Positions 34,881 to 43,830 of a stretch of DNA of 52,137 nucleotides are shown piece by piece. The notes under the pieces were generated by a model, which was not told where the DNA came from, ran no database searches, and saw only the letters and a program-made list of their open reading frames with translations. The translations under genes were made by a program, and so were the position numbers. Source of the stretch: Bacteroidales bacterium (lineage in GTDB: Bacteria; Bacteroidota; Bacteroidia; Bacteroidales; Marinilabiliaceae); the NCBI GenBank assembly GCA_900766825.1, contig CAAFWU010000077.1, positions 1 to 52,137 on the forward strand. The letters run 5' to 3'. How positions within the stretch are numbered: the stretch's first letter is position 1; each line of letters opens with the position of its first letter.

Positions 34881-35996
34881 CTACTTGACCAAAATGAGCT
34901 CACGGAAGCCATCGGTCATCTGCTCCACCATCTGGCCGAGGCTGTCGGTATAAATATAGTAAGCCTCGATGGGTTCAATGCCTGCGGCTCGTGCACGGTC
35001 CACTATAGCAAAGGCCGAGTCGGGTCCCACAACCATGATGCTGGTGCAGAGGGCATCGGTGACGGTTGTTCGGGGTCCCACCACGGTGACGCTGAGCATG
35101 TTATGTGTCACAGGCTTACCTGTGCGGGGATCGATGGTGTGCTGCACGGTGCGACCGTCGGCCACATGATAGCACTGCCTATAGCTGCCCGAGGTGGACA
35201 CGGCGCAGTCCGAGACCTGAATAACGTGCTGCATCTGCCTATTGGAGAGCACGGAGCCCTCGATGGGTTTGTCGATGCCCACGTTCCACTTGCCCCATCG
35301 AGGGCTATGACCTGCGCAATTGATTTCGCCTCCGAGTTCAACCATAAAGTCGGTGACACCATGTTGGCGAAGCACCTCGGCAGCCATGTCTATGCCTCGA
35401 CCCTCGGCCAAAGCGTTGGCATTGATGAGCATACGGGGATCGGCCTTTGATATGGTGCAACCTTCTATGCTTATTTTGTCCATGCCCACAAGGGGCATAA
35501 CGGTGTCCAGTCCCTCAATTAGGCTCTGCCATTGAGCCACCGATATGGTGTCGTCGACCAAGTTGCGTGTGAAGCGCCAGTGGCGGCTTAGGGGCTCCAC
35601 GGTGACGTCGAAGGCGCCATGGGAGAGGTTGTAGAAAAGACGAGCATCGGTGAGCACACTGAGCATGTCGCTATCGGCCTCAACACTCTGACTTCTATTA
35701 AGTTGAGAGAGGAGCGAACTATCGTTATAGACCGACATAGAGCGGTCGTACTGTGCCAAACGGGCCAACACAGCAGCGTTGAGGTCGGAGTCGCAGCGAT
35801 AGATGATATTATAATAGGTGCCAAAGACAAAGCCCTGATTTTTGCGATAGGCCCCATTGTTGGGCAGCCCCGAGCAGGATACCATCAGGACGAGAAGTGG
35901 CAATAAAGCAAGCGTGCGTAGGTGACTGAGAGTTAGGACTCTGAGCACAGAGCCGAGGTGTGACACACAATTCGGCATTCGAAGGAAACGTTTCAT
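34881..35996 (-). CDS. apbE: FAD:protein FMN transferase (ApbE family) lipoprotein
   Basis: 371 residues from the ATG at 35996. The frame extends to 36041, upstream of the predicted transcription start, so the longer form is rejected. A lipobox ends at Cys41 (VLMVSC). ApbE enzymes attach FMN covalently to Thr/Ser of target proteins such as Na+-NQR and Rnf subunits. Visible segments are FGTYYNIIY, LINANALAEGRGID, VELGGEINCAGHSPRWGKW and a late HTID-type region (VQHTIDPRTGKPV) with Asp/Thr metal ligands. No Nqr or Rnf genes are adjacent. It diverges from the coiled-coil gene at 36080. Confidence 0.93.
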   Translation of the reverse strand: MKRFLRMPNCVSHLGSVLRVLTLSHLRTLALLPLLVLMVSCSGLPNNGAYRKNQGFVFGTYYNIIYRCDSDLNAAVLARLAQYDRSMSVYNDSSLLSQLNRSQSVEADSDMLSVLTDARLFYNLSHGAFDVTVEPLSRHWRFTRNLVDDTISVAQWQSLIEGLDTVMPLVGMDKISIEGCTISKADPRMLINANALAEGRGIDMAAEVLRQHGVTDFMVELGGEINCAGHSPRWGKWNVGIDKPIEGSVLSNRQMQHVIQVSDCAVSTSGSYRQCYHVADGRTVQHTIDPRTGKPVTHNMLSVTVVGPRTTVTDALCTSIMVVGPDSAFAIVDRARAAGIEPIEAYYIYTDSLGQMVEQMTDGFRELILVK

Positions 35997-36023
35997 AGAA
36001 AAAATGCAAGTGTAGACAGAGGG

Positions 36024-36031
36024 CAAATTTA
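36024..36031 (-). promoter_or_regulatory. -7 promoter box of apbE
   Basis: TAAATTTG from 36031 to 36024 on the minus strand is a perfect TAnnTTTG with a T-rich -33 region. Transcription would start about 36017, leaving ~20 bases before the ATG at 35996. Its upstream half overlaps the oppositely directed promoter at 36042-36072. Confidence 0.6.
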
Positions 36032-36041
36032 GTGTGTTCAA

Positions 36042-36072
36042 TTTGAAAAAAGGCTGGAAAGGGTTAATTTTG
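36042..36072 (+). promoter_or_regulatory. Consensus promoter of the coiled-coil gene, predicted leaderless
   Basis: TTTG at 36042-36045 and TAATTTTG at 36065-36072 are separated by exactly 19 bases: both boxes and spacing are perfect. The ATG follows at 36080, only 7 bases after the -7 box, so the transcript should begin at or within a few bases of the start codon. Confidence 0.75.
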
Positions 36073-36079
36073 CGTCAAT

Positions 36080-36952
36080 ATGAAACTGAACAAACCGACA
36101 ATAATAACCATAGCAGTTGCGGGTGCGGTTGTTGTGGTTCTAGGCATCCTACTTATCCGCAGCCAGAGCCAAATGGCCGAGATGACGCAGGTGTTCACCG
36201 AGGAGCGCGAACAGTTGGTCACTGACTATCAGGACCTATATGCCGAATACGACGATTTGCATTCGGACAACGACTCGCTAGACCAACTGGTTGTGGAGCA
36301 ACGAGCACGTGTGGAGCAACTGACCGAAGAGTTGCGCACACTGCGAGCCTCCAACGCCCGCCGTATCAAGGAGTTGCAAGGCGAGTTAACGACCTTGCGC
36401 ACTGTGATGCGTAGTTTTGTGGTTCAGATTGATTCGCTCAATGCCAGCAACAATGCCTTGCGTCAGGAGAACAGCCAGATAAAGGGTCAGTTGGAGTCGG
36501 TGAGCAGAGCCAGAGCCGACCTTCAGGCTCAGAATGAGACCCTTAACCAGCAGATGACGGTGGCCTCGCGACTCGAAGCAAAGGATGTCAAGGTGACCTA
36601 TCTGAATGACAAGGACCGTGAGACAACACGCATGGCTCGCATAGCTAAGATAAAGGTGAGCTTCACGTTGGCCAAAAACGTATCGGCTCAAGTGGGCATG
36701 CGCGATGTCTATCTGCGCCTTACTCGTCCCGACGGCGAGGTGCTAATGCACTCAATGAACGATAAGTTCACCTACGAGGATCGCGAACTGAACTTCTCTG
36801 CCAAGCGCCAGATTGAGTACGGAGGCGAGGACACGCAGGGTAGCATAATATACACCGTGGACATGGGCGAGCTAACATCGGGAAAATACGATGCCGAACT
36901 CTTCTGCGGAGGCGAACTGATTGGTCGTGCGGAGTTTAGTATGAAGGATTAG
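36080..36952 (+). CDS. Membrane-anchored coiled-coil protein of unknown function
   Basis: 290 residues. A single N-terminal transmembrane helix (about 7-26) is followed by a long coiled coil (about 30-170) rich in Glu, Gln and Leu. A compact C-terminal beta-type domain (about 175-290) has VSFTLAKNVSAQVGMRDVYLRL and GELIGRAEFSMKD. No named family is recognised, but the layout is typical of conserved Bacteroidetes envelope proteins. The next in-frame ATG lies after the membrane helix, so the start at 36080 is required for anchoring. Confidence 0.85.
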   Translation: MKLNKPTIITIAVAGAVVVVLGILLIRSQSQMAEMTQVFTEEREQLVTDYQDLYAEYDDLHSDNDSLDQLVVEQRARVEQLTEELRTLRASNARRIKELQGELTTLRTVMRSFVVQIDSLNASNNALRQENSQIKGQLESVSRARADLQAQNETLNQQMTVASRLEAKDVKVTYLNDKDRETTRMARIAKIKVSFTLAKNVSAQVGMRDVYLRLTRPDGEVLMHSMNDKFTYEDRELNFSAKRQIEYGGEDTQGSIIYTVDMGELTSGKYDAELFCGGELIGRAEFSMKD

Positions 36953-37006
36953 AGCGCAAGAGCTAAGCTCAGCTTACATTGGTAGGCTCGAGAGGATTAG
37001 ATACAT

Positions 37007-37058
37007 CACCGTTCAGGGACAGGACTTTGGGGGCTTGAACTTGAACGGTGAGTTTTTT
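37007..37058 (+). terminator. Probable terminator of the coiled-coil gene
   Basis: CACCGTTCA (37007-37015) pairs perfectly with TGAACGGTG (37042-37050) and is followed by AGTTTTTTTG. The 26-base loop is longish. It begins 55 bases after the stop codon. Confidence 0.65.
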
Positions 37059-37147
37059 TGTATGGAGGATTAAATGCAACAAGCAACGCATCTATCGCTT
37101 GAAACCAAGAGAGTAATAGATTTCTAACAGTTTTTAAACGACAAATA

Positions 37148-37168
37148 TTTGCCACACACTGTGGCAAA
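37148..37168. other. Short perfect hairpin
   Basis: TTTGCCACA (37148-37156) pairs with TGTGGCAAA (37160-37168) around CAC. On the plus strand a run of A follows. It abuts the floA terminator and shares its A-run. Function is unknown. Confidence 0.4.
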
Positions 37169-37231
37169 AAAAAGACTCACCCACCGCAATGTATCTCACT
37201 TAAGAGACCTTATGACGGTGGGTGAGTCTTT
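37166..37231 (-). terminator. Intrinsic terminator of floA
   Basis: On the minus strand AAAGACTCACCCACCG (37231-37216) pairs perfectly over 16 bp with CGGTGGGTGAGTCTTT (37186-37171). A run of T follows. It starts about 56 bases after the floA stop and can also weakly stop plus-strand transcripts. Confidence 0.8.
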
Positions 37232-37286
37232 ATCTATATTAGGTTCACAAAATAGAGGAACCTAATATATATTAAAGAAAGCACTC

Positions 37287-38267
37287 TTATTTATTCTCCT
37301 CTTTCTTTTGAGCCTCAGGACCAGCTATTGACTTGCGCATGGCGGTGTCGGCCTCCATGTTTTTGTAGCGAACGTAGTCCATGATGCCCATGTTGCCATT
37401 GCGGAAGGCTTCGGCCATGGCTTTGGGGACCTCGGCCTCGGCTTCTATTACTCGAGCACGAGCCTCCTGTGCTTTAGCCTTCATCTCCTGCTCTTGGGCA
37501 CGAGCCATGGCGGCACGCTCCTCGGCCTTGGCCTGAGCAATGTTGCGGTCGGCATTGGCTTGGTCGATCTGGAGCTCGGCACCGATGTTCTTACCAACAT
37601 CGATGTCGGCAATGTCGATGGAGAGAATCTCGAAGGCGGTGCCTGAGTCGAGACCCTTGGAGAGGACGACTTTGGATATGCTGTCGGGGTTCTCGAGCAC
37701 AGTGGCGTGGCTATCGGCCGAACCGATAGAGGACACGATGCCCTCGCCTACACGAGCCAATACTGTGGCCTCGCCAGCACCACCGACCAACTGCTTGATG
37801 TTGGCACGCACAGTAACGCGCGCTTTTGCAATGAGCTGGATGCCGTTTTTGGCAACGGCGGTAACAGGGGGAGTCTCGATAACCTTGGGGTTAACGGACA
37901 TCTGAACAGCCTCGAAGACGTCGCGACCTGCCAAGTCGATGGCTGTGGCCATCTGGAAACTGAGGGCTATGTTGGCTTTGCTGGCCGACACAAGGGCGTG
38001 AACAACGTTCTGCACATGACCACCAGCAAGATAGTGAGCCTCAAGTTCGTCGCGGCTCAAGTTTTTTATGCCAGCCTTATGGGCCTCGATAAGTGCCTGC
38101 ACAATGACTTTGCAGGGCACGTTACGAATCCTCATCAAAAAGAGCTGAAGAAGGGACACGTGCACTCCCGAAACTAATGCCGAGAACCACAGGGCCACTG
38201 GAACATAGTAGAGAATGATGGCTAAAAGAATAAGTACGCCACCAATCAAAATCATGGGTCCCACCAT
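37287..38267 (-). CDS. floA: Flotillin-like protein FloA
   Basis: 326 residues. A hydrophobic N-terminal hairpin (about 4-50) anchors an SPFH-like domain (about 60-190, with IRNVPCKVIVQALIEAHKAG). An Ala/Glu/Lys-rich coiled coil (RNIAQAKAEERAAMARAQEQ) covers about 235-285. FloA scaffolds functional membrane microdomains. The length and sequence fit the bacterial FloA (UPF0365) family. It is monocistronic. The usual NfeD partner gene is not adjacent. Confidence 0.94.
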   Translation of the reverse strand: MVGPMILIGGVLILLAIILYYVPVALWFSALVSGVHVSLLQLFLMRIRNVPCKVIVQALIEAHKAGIKNLSRDELEAHYLAGGHVQNVVHALVSASKANIALSFQMATAIDLAGRDVFEAVQMSVNPKVIETPPVTAVAKNGIQLIAKARVTVRANIKQLVGGAGEATVLARVGEGIVSSIGSADSHATVLENPDSISKVVLSKGLDSGTAFEILSIDIADIDVGKNIGAELQIDQANADRNIAQAKAEERAAMARAQEQEMKAKAQEARARVIEAEAEVPKAMAEAFRNGNMGIMDYVRYKNMEADTAMRKSIAGPEAQKKEENK

Positions 38268-38350
38268 TATGTGATGAATTAGTTAAACAAAAACGTAGGT
38301 TTTATAGAATAGGGGTTAATACCTATGGTGAAGATATTAATATTTTCTAA

Positions 38351-38404
38351 CAAAAACAAATCCTCAGAGGTCTTAAATGGATTAGATAAGACCATCTGAG
38401 GATT
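38351..38404 (-). terminator. Intrinsic terminator of aspS
   Basis: On the minus strand AATCCTCAGA-GGTCTTA arms pair over 17 bp with one bulged base (AATCCTCAGA 38359-38368 with TCTGAGGATT 38395-38404; GGTCTTA 38369-38375 with TAAGACC 38387-38393). TTTGTTTTTG follows. It lies 25 bases after the aspS stop. Confidence 0.8.
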
Positions 38405-38428
38405 GTGAGTAATTATCAAGAAGTAGGC

Positions 38429-40189
38429 TTAAGCCTTGAGGGGCTTAACGGAGAGTTCGAGTTCGTCCAATTGCTTTTGATCCAGAGGAGCGGGGGCATC
38501 GAGCATAACATCGCGACCTGCGTTGTTCTTGGGGAATGCAATGCAGTCGCGGATGGAGTCGAGACCAGCAAAGAGGCTCACGAGGCGATCGAGACCAAAG
38601 GCGAGACCACCATGAGGGGGCGCACCAAACTTAAAGGCGTTCATGAGGAAGCCGAACTGCTGCTGAGCCTTCTCGGGTGTGAAGCCCAAGATGTTGAATA
38701 TCTTGGCCTGGAGCTGAGCATCGTGAATACGAATTGAGCCACCGCCGACCTCTACGCCGTTGATTACCATGTCGTAGGCATTGGCGCGAACCTTGGCTGG
38801 GTCGGTGTCCAGAAGGGCGTAGTCCTCGGGTTTGGGGCTGGTGAAGGGGTGGTGCATGGCCATGAGGCGATTCTCCTCGTCGCTCCACTCATACATGGGG
38901 AAGTCGATGACCCAGAGGCAAGCGTAGTTGTCTTTGCTGCGGAGACCGAGTTGGTTGCCCATCTCGAGACGGAGCTCGCAGAGTTGCTTGCGGGCCTTCA
39001 TGGCATCGGAACCACAGATGATGAGGATGAGGTCGCCAGGCTCGGCATTCATGCGCTCTTTGAGGGCCTGAAGCGAGGGCTGGTCATAGAACTTATCAAC
39101 GCTGGATTTGACGTTGCCATCGGCCTCTACGCGGGCGTAGACCAGACCCTTGGCACCAATCTGTGGACGCTTGACGAAGTCGGTGAGTTGGTCGAGTTGC
39201 TTGCGGGTGTAGGAGGCTGCGCCCTTGGCACAGATGGCACCAATATACTCAGCTTGGTCGAATACGGAGAAGCCGTGACCCTGCATGATGTCTTTGATTT
39301 CGACAAAGGTCATGCCGAAGCGGAGGTCGGGTTTGTCGGAGCCATAATACTTCATGGCGTCGGCCCATGTCATGCGAAGGAAGGGCTCTTTGAAGTCGAT
39401 GCCTTTAACATCGCGGAAGAGGCTCTTTATGAGACCCTCGAAGACGTTGAGGATGTCCTCTTGCTCAATGAAGCTCATCTCGCAGTCGATCTGAGTGAAC
39501 TCGGGCTGACGGTCGGCGCGGAGGTCCTCATCGCGGAAACACTTCACAATCTGGAAGTAGCGATCGAAGCCAGACACCATGAGGAGCTGCTTGAGAGTCT
39601 GTGGGCTCTGAGGCAGAGCGTAGAACTGACCAGGGTTCATGCGGCTGGGAACCACAAAGTCGCGAGCGCCCTCGGGTGTAGAGCCAATGAGTACGGGGGT
39701 CTCGACCTCGAGGAAGTTGAGGTCGGAGAGATAGGTACGGATTTGCTGGCAGATGTGGTGACGCATCTCGAGGTTGCGGCGCACAACGGCACGGCGCAGG
39801 TCGAGATAGCGATAGCGCATACGGAGGTCGTCGCCGCCGTCGGTATCATCCTCGATGGTGAAGGGAGGGGTGGCGCTCTCGTTGAGCACAACAAGTTGAG
39901 AGGCAAGGATTTCGATATCGCCCGTTGGCAGATTCTTGTTCTTGCTCTCACGCTCTCTTACAGAGCCAGTGATTTGAATAACATACTCGCGGCCAAGCTT
40001 GGTGGCGGCGTCGTTGAGGGCCTCGTCGGCCTCGGTATTGAAAACGATCTGAGTGATGCCGTATCGGTCGCGGATATCAACAAAGGTCATGCCGCCCATT
40101 TTGCGTGAGCGCTGCACCCAACCGGCAAGTGTGACCACTTTGCCAGCATCTGCTATGCGGAGTTCGCCGCATGTGTGAGTCCTGTACAT
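38429..40189 (-). CDS. aspS: Aspartyl-tRNA synthetase
   Basis: 586 residues, class II. An N-terminal OB-fold anticodon-binding domain (about 1-110, VTLAGWVQRSRKMGGMTFVDIRD) precedes the catalytic core. Motif 2 is seen in FRDEDLRADRQPEFTQID and motif 3 in GLAFGLDRLVSLFAG. The bacterial GAD insertion lies at about 290-420. It charges tRNA-Asp in the cytosol. It has a perfect-spacing promoter and its own terminator. A long open frame on the opposite strand is a shadow. Confidence 0.98.
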   Translation of the reverse strand: MYRTHTCGELRIADAGKVVTLAGWVQRSRKMGGMTFVDIRDRYGITQIVFNTEADEALNDAATKLGREYVIQITGSVRERESKNKNLPTGDIEILASQLVVLNESATPPFTIEDDTDGGDDLRMRYRYLDLRRAVVRRNLEMRHHICQQIRTYLSDLNFLEVETPVLIGSTPEGARDFVVPSRMNPGQFYALPQSPQTLKQLLMVSGFDRYFQIVKCFRDEDLRADRQPEFTQIDCEMSFIEQEDILNVFEGLIKSLFRDVKGIDFKEPFLRMTWADAMKYYGSDKPDLRFGMTFVEIKDIMQGHGFSVFDQAEYIGAICAKGAASYTRKQLDQLTDFVKRPQIGAKGLVYARVEADGNVKSSVDKFYDQPSLQALKERMNAEPGDLILIICGSDAMKARKQLCELRLEMGNQLGLRSKDNYACLWVIDFPMYEWSDEENRLMAMHHPFTSPKPEDYALLDTDPAKVRANAYDMVINGVEVGGGSIRIHDAQLQAKIFNILGFTPEKAQQQFGFLMNAFKFGAPPHGGLAFGLDRLVSLFAGLDSIRDCIAFPKNNAGRDVMLDAPAPLDQKQLDELELSVKPLKA

Positions 40190-40209
40190 ATTGTCTTAAT
40201 ATTGCAAAA

Positions 40210-40240
40210 CAAAAATATCAATTGTGGAGCAAAGTGCAAA
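40210..40240 (-). promoter_or_regulatory. Consensus promoter of aspS
   Basis: TTTG (40240 to 40237) and TATTTTTG (40217 to 40210) on the minus strand are 19 bases apart, a full match to the Bacteroidetes consensus. The start at 40189 leaves a leader of about 14 bases. Confidence 0.75.
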
Positions 40241-40282
40241 GAAAATTAGCACAGTAGATGAATATGTTTAATCTATGAATGG

Positions 40283-40355
40283 AACAAAAGTAATCGCCGC
40301 GAGCGACGTCCTCCACCGTGCATTGGATTGGGTGGGAGTGTCACTCGCGGCGATT
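40283..40355 (-). terminator. Intrinsic terminator of leuS
   Basis: AATCGCCGCGAG (40292-40303) pairs perfectly with CTCGCGGCGATT (40344-40355); an inner CTCCACC/GGTGGGAG pairing supports the hairpin. On the minus strand ACTTTTGTTCC follows. It lies about 60 bases after the leuS stop. Confidence 0.75.
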
Positions 40356-40416
40356 GGTGTATCTATATTGCCTAAAACCGAAGTTTTGGGGTTCGGTCGT
40401 CGCTAAAATCGTGGGG

Positions 40417-43212
40417 TTAGAGGACGATGTTGACCATGCGACCAGGGACTACAATGACCTTGCGAACGGTTTTTCCGTCGATGTACTTGGCGGCTTGGTC
40501 GGATGTCAAAACGGCGTTCTCGATGGCCTTGGCGTCGGCATCGGCGGGGAACTCCATGGTGAAACGGGTCTTGCCGTTGAAGGCCACGGGGTAGTTGACG
40601 GTGCTCTCGGTCAGGTGATTCTCGTCGAGTTCGGGCCAACGTGCGTCGCATACTGTGGTTGTGTGACCCATGTCGTGCCAAAGTTCCTCGGCAATGTGAG
40701 GAGCAAAGGGAGCCAACATAACAACCAGAGGCTCGAGGATGGCGCGCTTGCGACACTTGAGGGTCTGGAGTTCGTTGAGGGTTATCATGAACTGGCTGAC
40801 GCAGGTGTTGAACGAGAAGCGCTCGATGGCCTCAGTAAGTTTCTTGATGGCAGTGTGGAGACACTTGAACTCGGCAGCTGTGGCTTTTTCGTCACTTAAG
40901 CTCAGGGTGTCGTCGTTGCCATAGAAATGTTTCCAGAGTTTTTTGAGGAAACGGTGTGCACCGTCGATGCCATTGGTATCCCAGGGCTTAGAGAGCTCTA
41001 CGGGACCGAGGAACATCTCGTACATGCGGAGGGTGTCGGCACCAAAACGCTCAACAATCATGTCGGGGTTGACCACGTTGTACATCGACTTCGACATCTT
41101 CTCAACGGCCCAACCGCAGATGTATTTGCCGTCTTCGAGAATAAACTCGGCAGTCTCGAATTCGGGACGCCACTTGCGGAAGGCCTCGATATCCAAAACA
41201 TCGGCAGAGACAATGTTGACGTCCACGTGGATGGGGGTGACATCATATTGGTCCTTAAGACCGAAGGATACGAAGGTGTTGGTGTCCTTGATACGATAGA
41301 CAAAGTTCGAGCGACCCTGAATCATGCCCTGATTGACGAGTTTCTTGAATGGCTCCTCGGTGCTGGAGATGCCAAAATCGAAGAGGAACTTGTTCCAGAA
41401 ACGGGAGTAGATGAGGTGACCTGTGGCATGCTCTGAACCACCGACGTAGAGGTCGACATTCTGCCAATAGTGATTGGCTTCGGCCGAAACGAGCGCCTCG
41501 TCGTTGTGGGGATCCATGTAGCGCAGGTAGTAGGCACTGGAACCCGCAAAGCCCGGCATGGTGCAGAGTTCGTAGGGGTAGCCATCGGCTGTCTGCCAGT
41601 TCTTGGCACGACCCAGAGGGGGCTCGCCAGTCTCAGTGGGCAAGTATTTGTCCACCTCGGGCAACTGCAGAGGCAGCTGGTCGACGGGCAACATCTGAGG
41701 ACGACCATTCTTATAGTAGACAGGGAAAGGTTCGCCCCAATAGCGCTGGCGTGAGAAGATGGCATCGCGCAAGCGATAGTTGACCTTGACGCGACCTATT
41801 TTATGTTCGCTAATAAACTTCTTGGTTGTGGCAATGGACTGCTTGATAGTCAGACCATTGAGGTTGAGACCGCCCACAGCCTCTTTGCCAGGCATAGGCG
41901 AGTTGCATACAATGCCCTCTTTGGCATCGAAGCTCTGCTCTGACACGTCGGCGCCCTCCACCACGGTGCGGATTTCGAGACCGAAGGCTTTGGCAAAAGC
42001 ATAGTCTCGCGAGTCGTGGGCAGGAACAGCCATGATGGCACCTGTGCCATAGCCAGCCAGAACGTAGTCGCTGACCCAGATGGGTATCTCTTCGAGGGTG
42101 AGGGGGTTGATGGCATAGGAGCCAGTGAAGACGCCCGTCACTTTGCGGTCGGCAATGCGCTCACGCTCAGTGCGTTTGCGGGTTTGGTCCACATAGGCCT
42201 CTACGGCAGCTTTCTGCTCGGGGGTGGTGAGGCGAGGTGTGTACTCGCTCTCGGGGGCCAGAACCATAAAGGTGACGCCAAAGACGGTATCGGCACGGGT
42301 GGTGAAGATGGTCAGAGCCTCGTCGGAACCTTTGATTTTGAACTTCATCTCGGCACCCTCGGAGCGACCAATCCAGTTGCGCTGGGTCTCCTTGATGGAG
42401 TCGGACCAATCTACAGTCTCGAGGCCATCGAGCAGGCGCTGGGAGTAGGCCGAAACACGGAGGCACCACTGTTTCATAACCTTCTGAACCACAGGGTATC
42501 CGCCACGAACCGAGAGACCCTCTACAACCTCGTCGTTGGCCAATACGGTGCCGAGTTTTGGGCACCAGTTAACCATCATATCGCCAAGGTAGGCAATGCG
42601 ATAGTTCATCAGAACGTCCTGCTTCTGGTCGGGGGTCATGGCGTTCCACTCATCGGCCGTAAAGCTAAGTTCCTCGGTCTGAGCCACATCGAGACCTTCG
42701 GTGCCGCACTTGGCAAAGTGTTGGTTGAGCACCTCGATGGGGCGCGCCTTGTTCACTTTGTTATCGTAGAATGAGCCGAACATCTTCTCGAAGGCCCACT
42801 GAGTCCACTTATAATATTTGGGGTCGCAGGTGCGAACCTCGCGGGACCAGTCGAAGCTGAAACCAATCTTATCGAGCTGCTCGCGATAGCGCTTGATGTT
42901 GTTCTCTGTGGTCACAGCGGGGTGCTGACCCGTTTGGATGGCATACTGCTCGGCAGGCAGACCATAGGCATCGTAGCCCATGGGGTGCAGGACGTTGAAC
43001 CCATTGAGACGTTTGAAACGGGCGTAGATATCGGAGGCTATGTAACCAAGGGGGTGACCAACATGCAGTCCCGCACCGCTGGGGTAAGGGAACATGTCCA
43101 GGACATAATATTTGGGCTTATCGAGGTCGATATTGACCTTATAAGTACCCTGGTCGGCCCACTGTTTTTGCCAACGGCTCTCGATGTCTCTAAAGTTGTA
43201 GTCCTTTGCCAT
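40417..43212 (-). CDS. leuS: Leucyl-tRNA synthetase
   Basis: 931 residues, class I. The HIGH-equivalent is HVGH at 50-53 and the KMSKS signature is at 705-709. The CP1 editing domain occupies roughly 225-420 with the TTRADTVFGVTFMVLAPE and YGTGAIMAVPAHDSRDYAFA regions that clear misacylated tRNA. A leucine-specific region and C-terminal anticodon domain are complete. It charges tRNA-Leu. It lies 183 bases from tRNA-Arg and is not clearly co-transcribed with it. Confidence 0.98.
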   Translation of the reverse strand: MAKDYNFRDIESRWQKQWADQGTYKVNIDLDKPKYYVLDMFPYPSGAGLHVGHPLGYIASDIYARFKRLNGFNVLHPMGYDAYGLPAEQYAIQTGQHPAVTTENNIKRYREQLDKIGFSFDWSREVRTCDPKYYKWTQWAFEKMFGSFYDNKVNKARPIEVLNQHFAKCGTEGLDVAQTEELSFTADEWNAMTPDQKQDVLMNYRIAYLGDMMVNWCPKLGTVLANDEVVEGLSVRGGYPVVQKVMKQWCLRVSAYSQRLLDGLETVDWSDSIKETQRNWIGRSEGAEMKFKIKGSDEALTIFTTRADTVFGVTFMVLAPESEYTPRLTTPEQKAAVEAYVDQTRKRTERERIADRKVTGVFTGSYAINPLTLEEIPIWVSDYVLAGYGTGAIMAVPAHDSRDYAFAKAFGLEIRTVVEGADVSEQSFDAKEGIVCNSPMPGKEAVGGLNLNGLTIKQSIATTKKFISEHKIGRVKVNYRLRDAIFSRQRYWGEPFPVYYKNGRPQMLPVDQLPLQLPEVDKYLPTETGEPPLGRAKNWQTADGYPYELCTMPGFAGSSAYYLRYMDPHNDEALVSAEANHYWQNVDLYVGGSEHATGHLIYSRFWNKFLFDFGISSTEEPFKKLVNQGMIQGRSNFVYRIKDTNTFVSFGLKDQYDVTPIHVDVNIVSADVLDIEAFRKWRPEFETAEFILEDGKYICGWAVEKMSKSMYNVVNPDMIVERFGADTLRMYEMFLGPVELSKPWDTNGIDGAHRFLKKLWKHFYGNDDTLSLSDEKATAAEFKCLHTAIKKLTEAIERFSFNTCVSQFMITLNELQTLKCRKRAILEPLVVMLAPFAPHIAEELWHDMGHTTTVCDARWPELDENHLTESTVNYPVAFNGKTRFTMEFPADADAKAIENAVLTSDQAAKYIDGKTVRKVIVVPGRMVNIVL

Positions 43213-43395
43213 CGTGTTTGCTAAGATAGTTAACTGTAGGTGCAGCGATGCGACAAGACGGGCTAATCAGATGACCGATATATTATAAATAAGGTATCTT
43301 TTCCCCAGCCGCAACGCCAGAAAAAGAGAAAACGCAAGACCTATGAGGAGTCTCATCAGATCAAGCGCAACTCAGTAAATAAAAGAAATTTAAGG

Positions 43396-43467
43396 TGACC
43401 CCGTGGAGACTCGAACTCCAATCAGCAGAACCGGAATCTGACATTCTATCCATTGAACTACGGGGCC
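43396..43467 (-). tRNA. tRNA-Arg (anticodon CCG)
   Basis: 72-nt cloverleaf read on the minus strand. Acceptor GGCCCCG/CGGGGTC (one G-T pair) is followed by discriminator A. The D arm begins GTTC and the T arm has TTCGAGT. The anticodon loop TTCCGGT gives CCG at plus positions 43434-43432, which reads the CGG arginine codon. The outermost anticodon-stem pair is mismatched. The 3' CCA is not encoded. Confidence 0.93.
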
Positions 43468-43532
43468 CAAAATTGGAGCAATCATTACCTCTGCCCGTTC
43501 GCCTGCAGGAGCACCGAGAGCCCAATCGGGCG

Positions 43533-43540
43533 CAAAGATA
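43533..43540 (-). promoter_or_regulatory. Promoter -7 box of tRNA-Arg
   Basis: TATCTTTG from 43540 to 43533 on the minus strand is a perfect TAnnTTTG, with ATTT near -33. Transcription would start about 60 bases before the mature 5' end. In the rest of the 43468-43830 gap I see only the possible tilS promoter. Confidence 0.5.
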
Positions 43541-43732
43541 CTAAAAATATCGAAATAAAAATTAGGCTTTAGGCAGATGAGCAAAACAGGCATGTCCCCC
43601 AACCCACAACACACACGAGTCCAGCCGAGGGTCTGGCAACACAACCAAATATTGGAACAGCAGCATTTTGACACCCTCGAACTTAAATACCTTGTTCCTA
43701 TTTTGCCACGAGGGCGACGTTATGTTGTTTTT

Positions 43733-43766
43733 TTTGCTTAACTTTAGAATAGATAGGTAGGTTTTG
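43733..43766 (+). promoter_or_regulatory. Possible promoter of tilS
   Basis: TTTG at 43733-43736 lies 21 bases before TAGGTTTTG (43758-43766), which has one extra base relative to TAnnTTTG. The tilS start is at 43831. A weak match. Confidence 0.3.
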
Positions 43767-43830
43767 CATCTATTTAAACAAAAATCCCACATTTCCGTCA
43801 CCCCATAACAAGCACCCCAAACCGCAAGCA

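Noticed and set aside
38849..40108. 419-codon open frame on the plus strand antisense to aspS
   Set aside because: Rich in Val, Glu, Leu and Ala as expected for a codon-bias shadow of aspS; no start context or domain.
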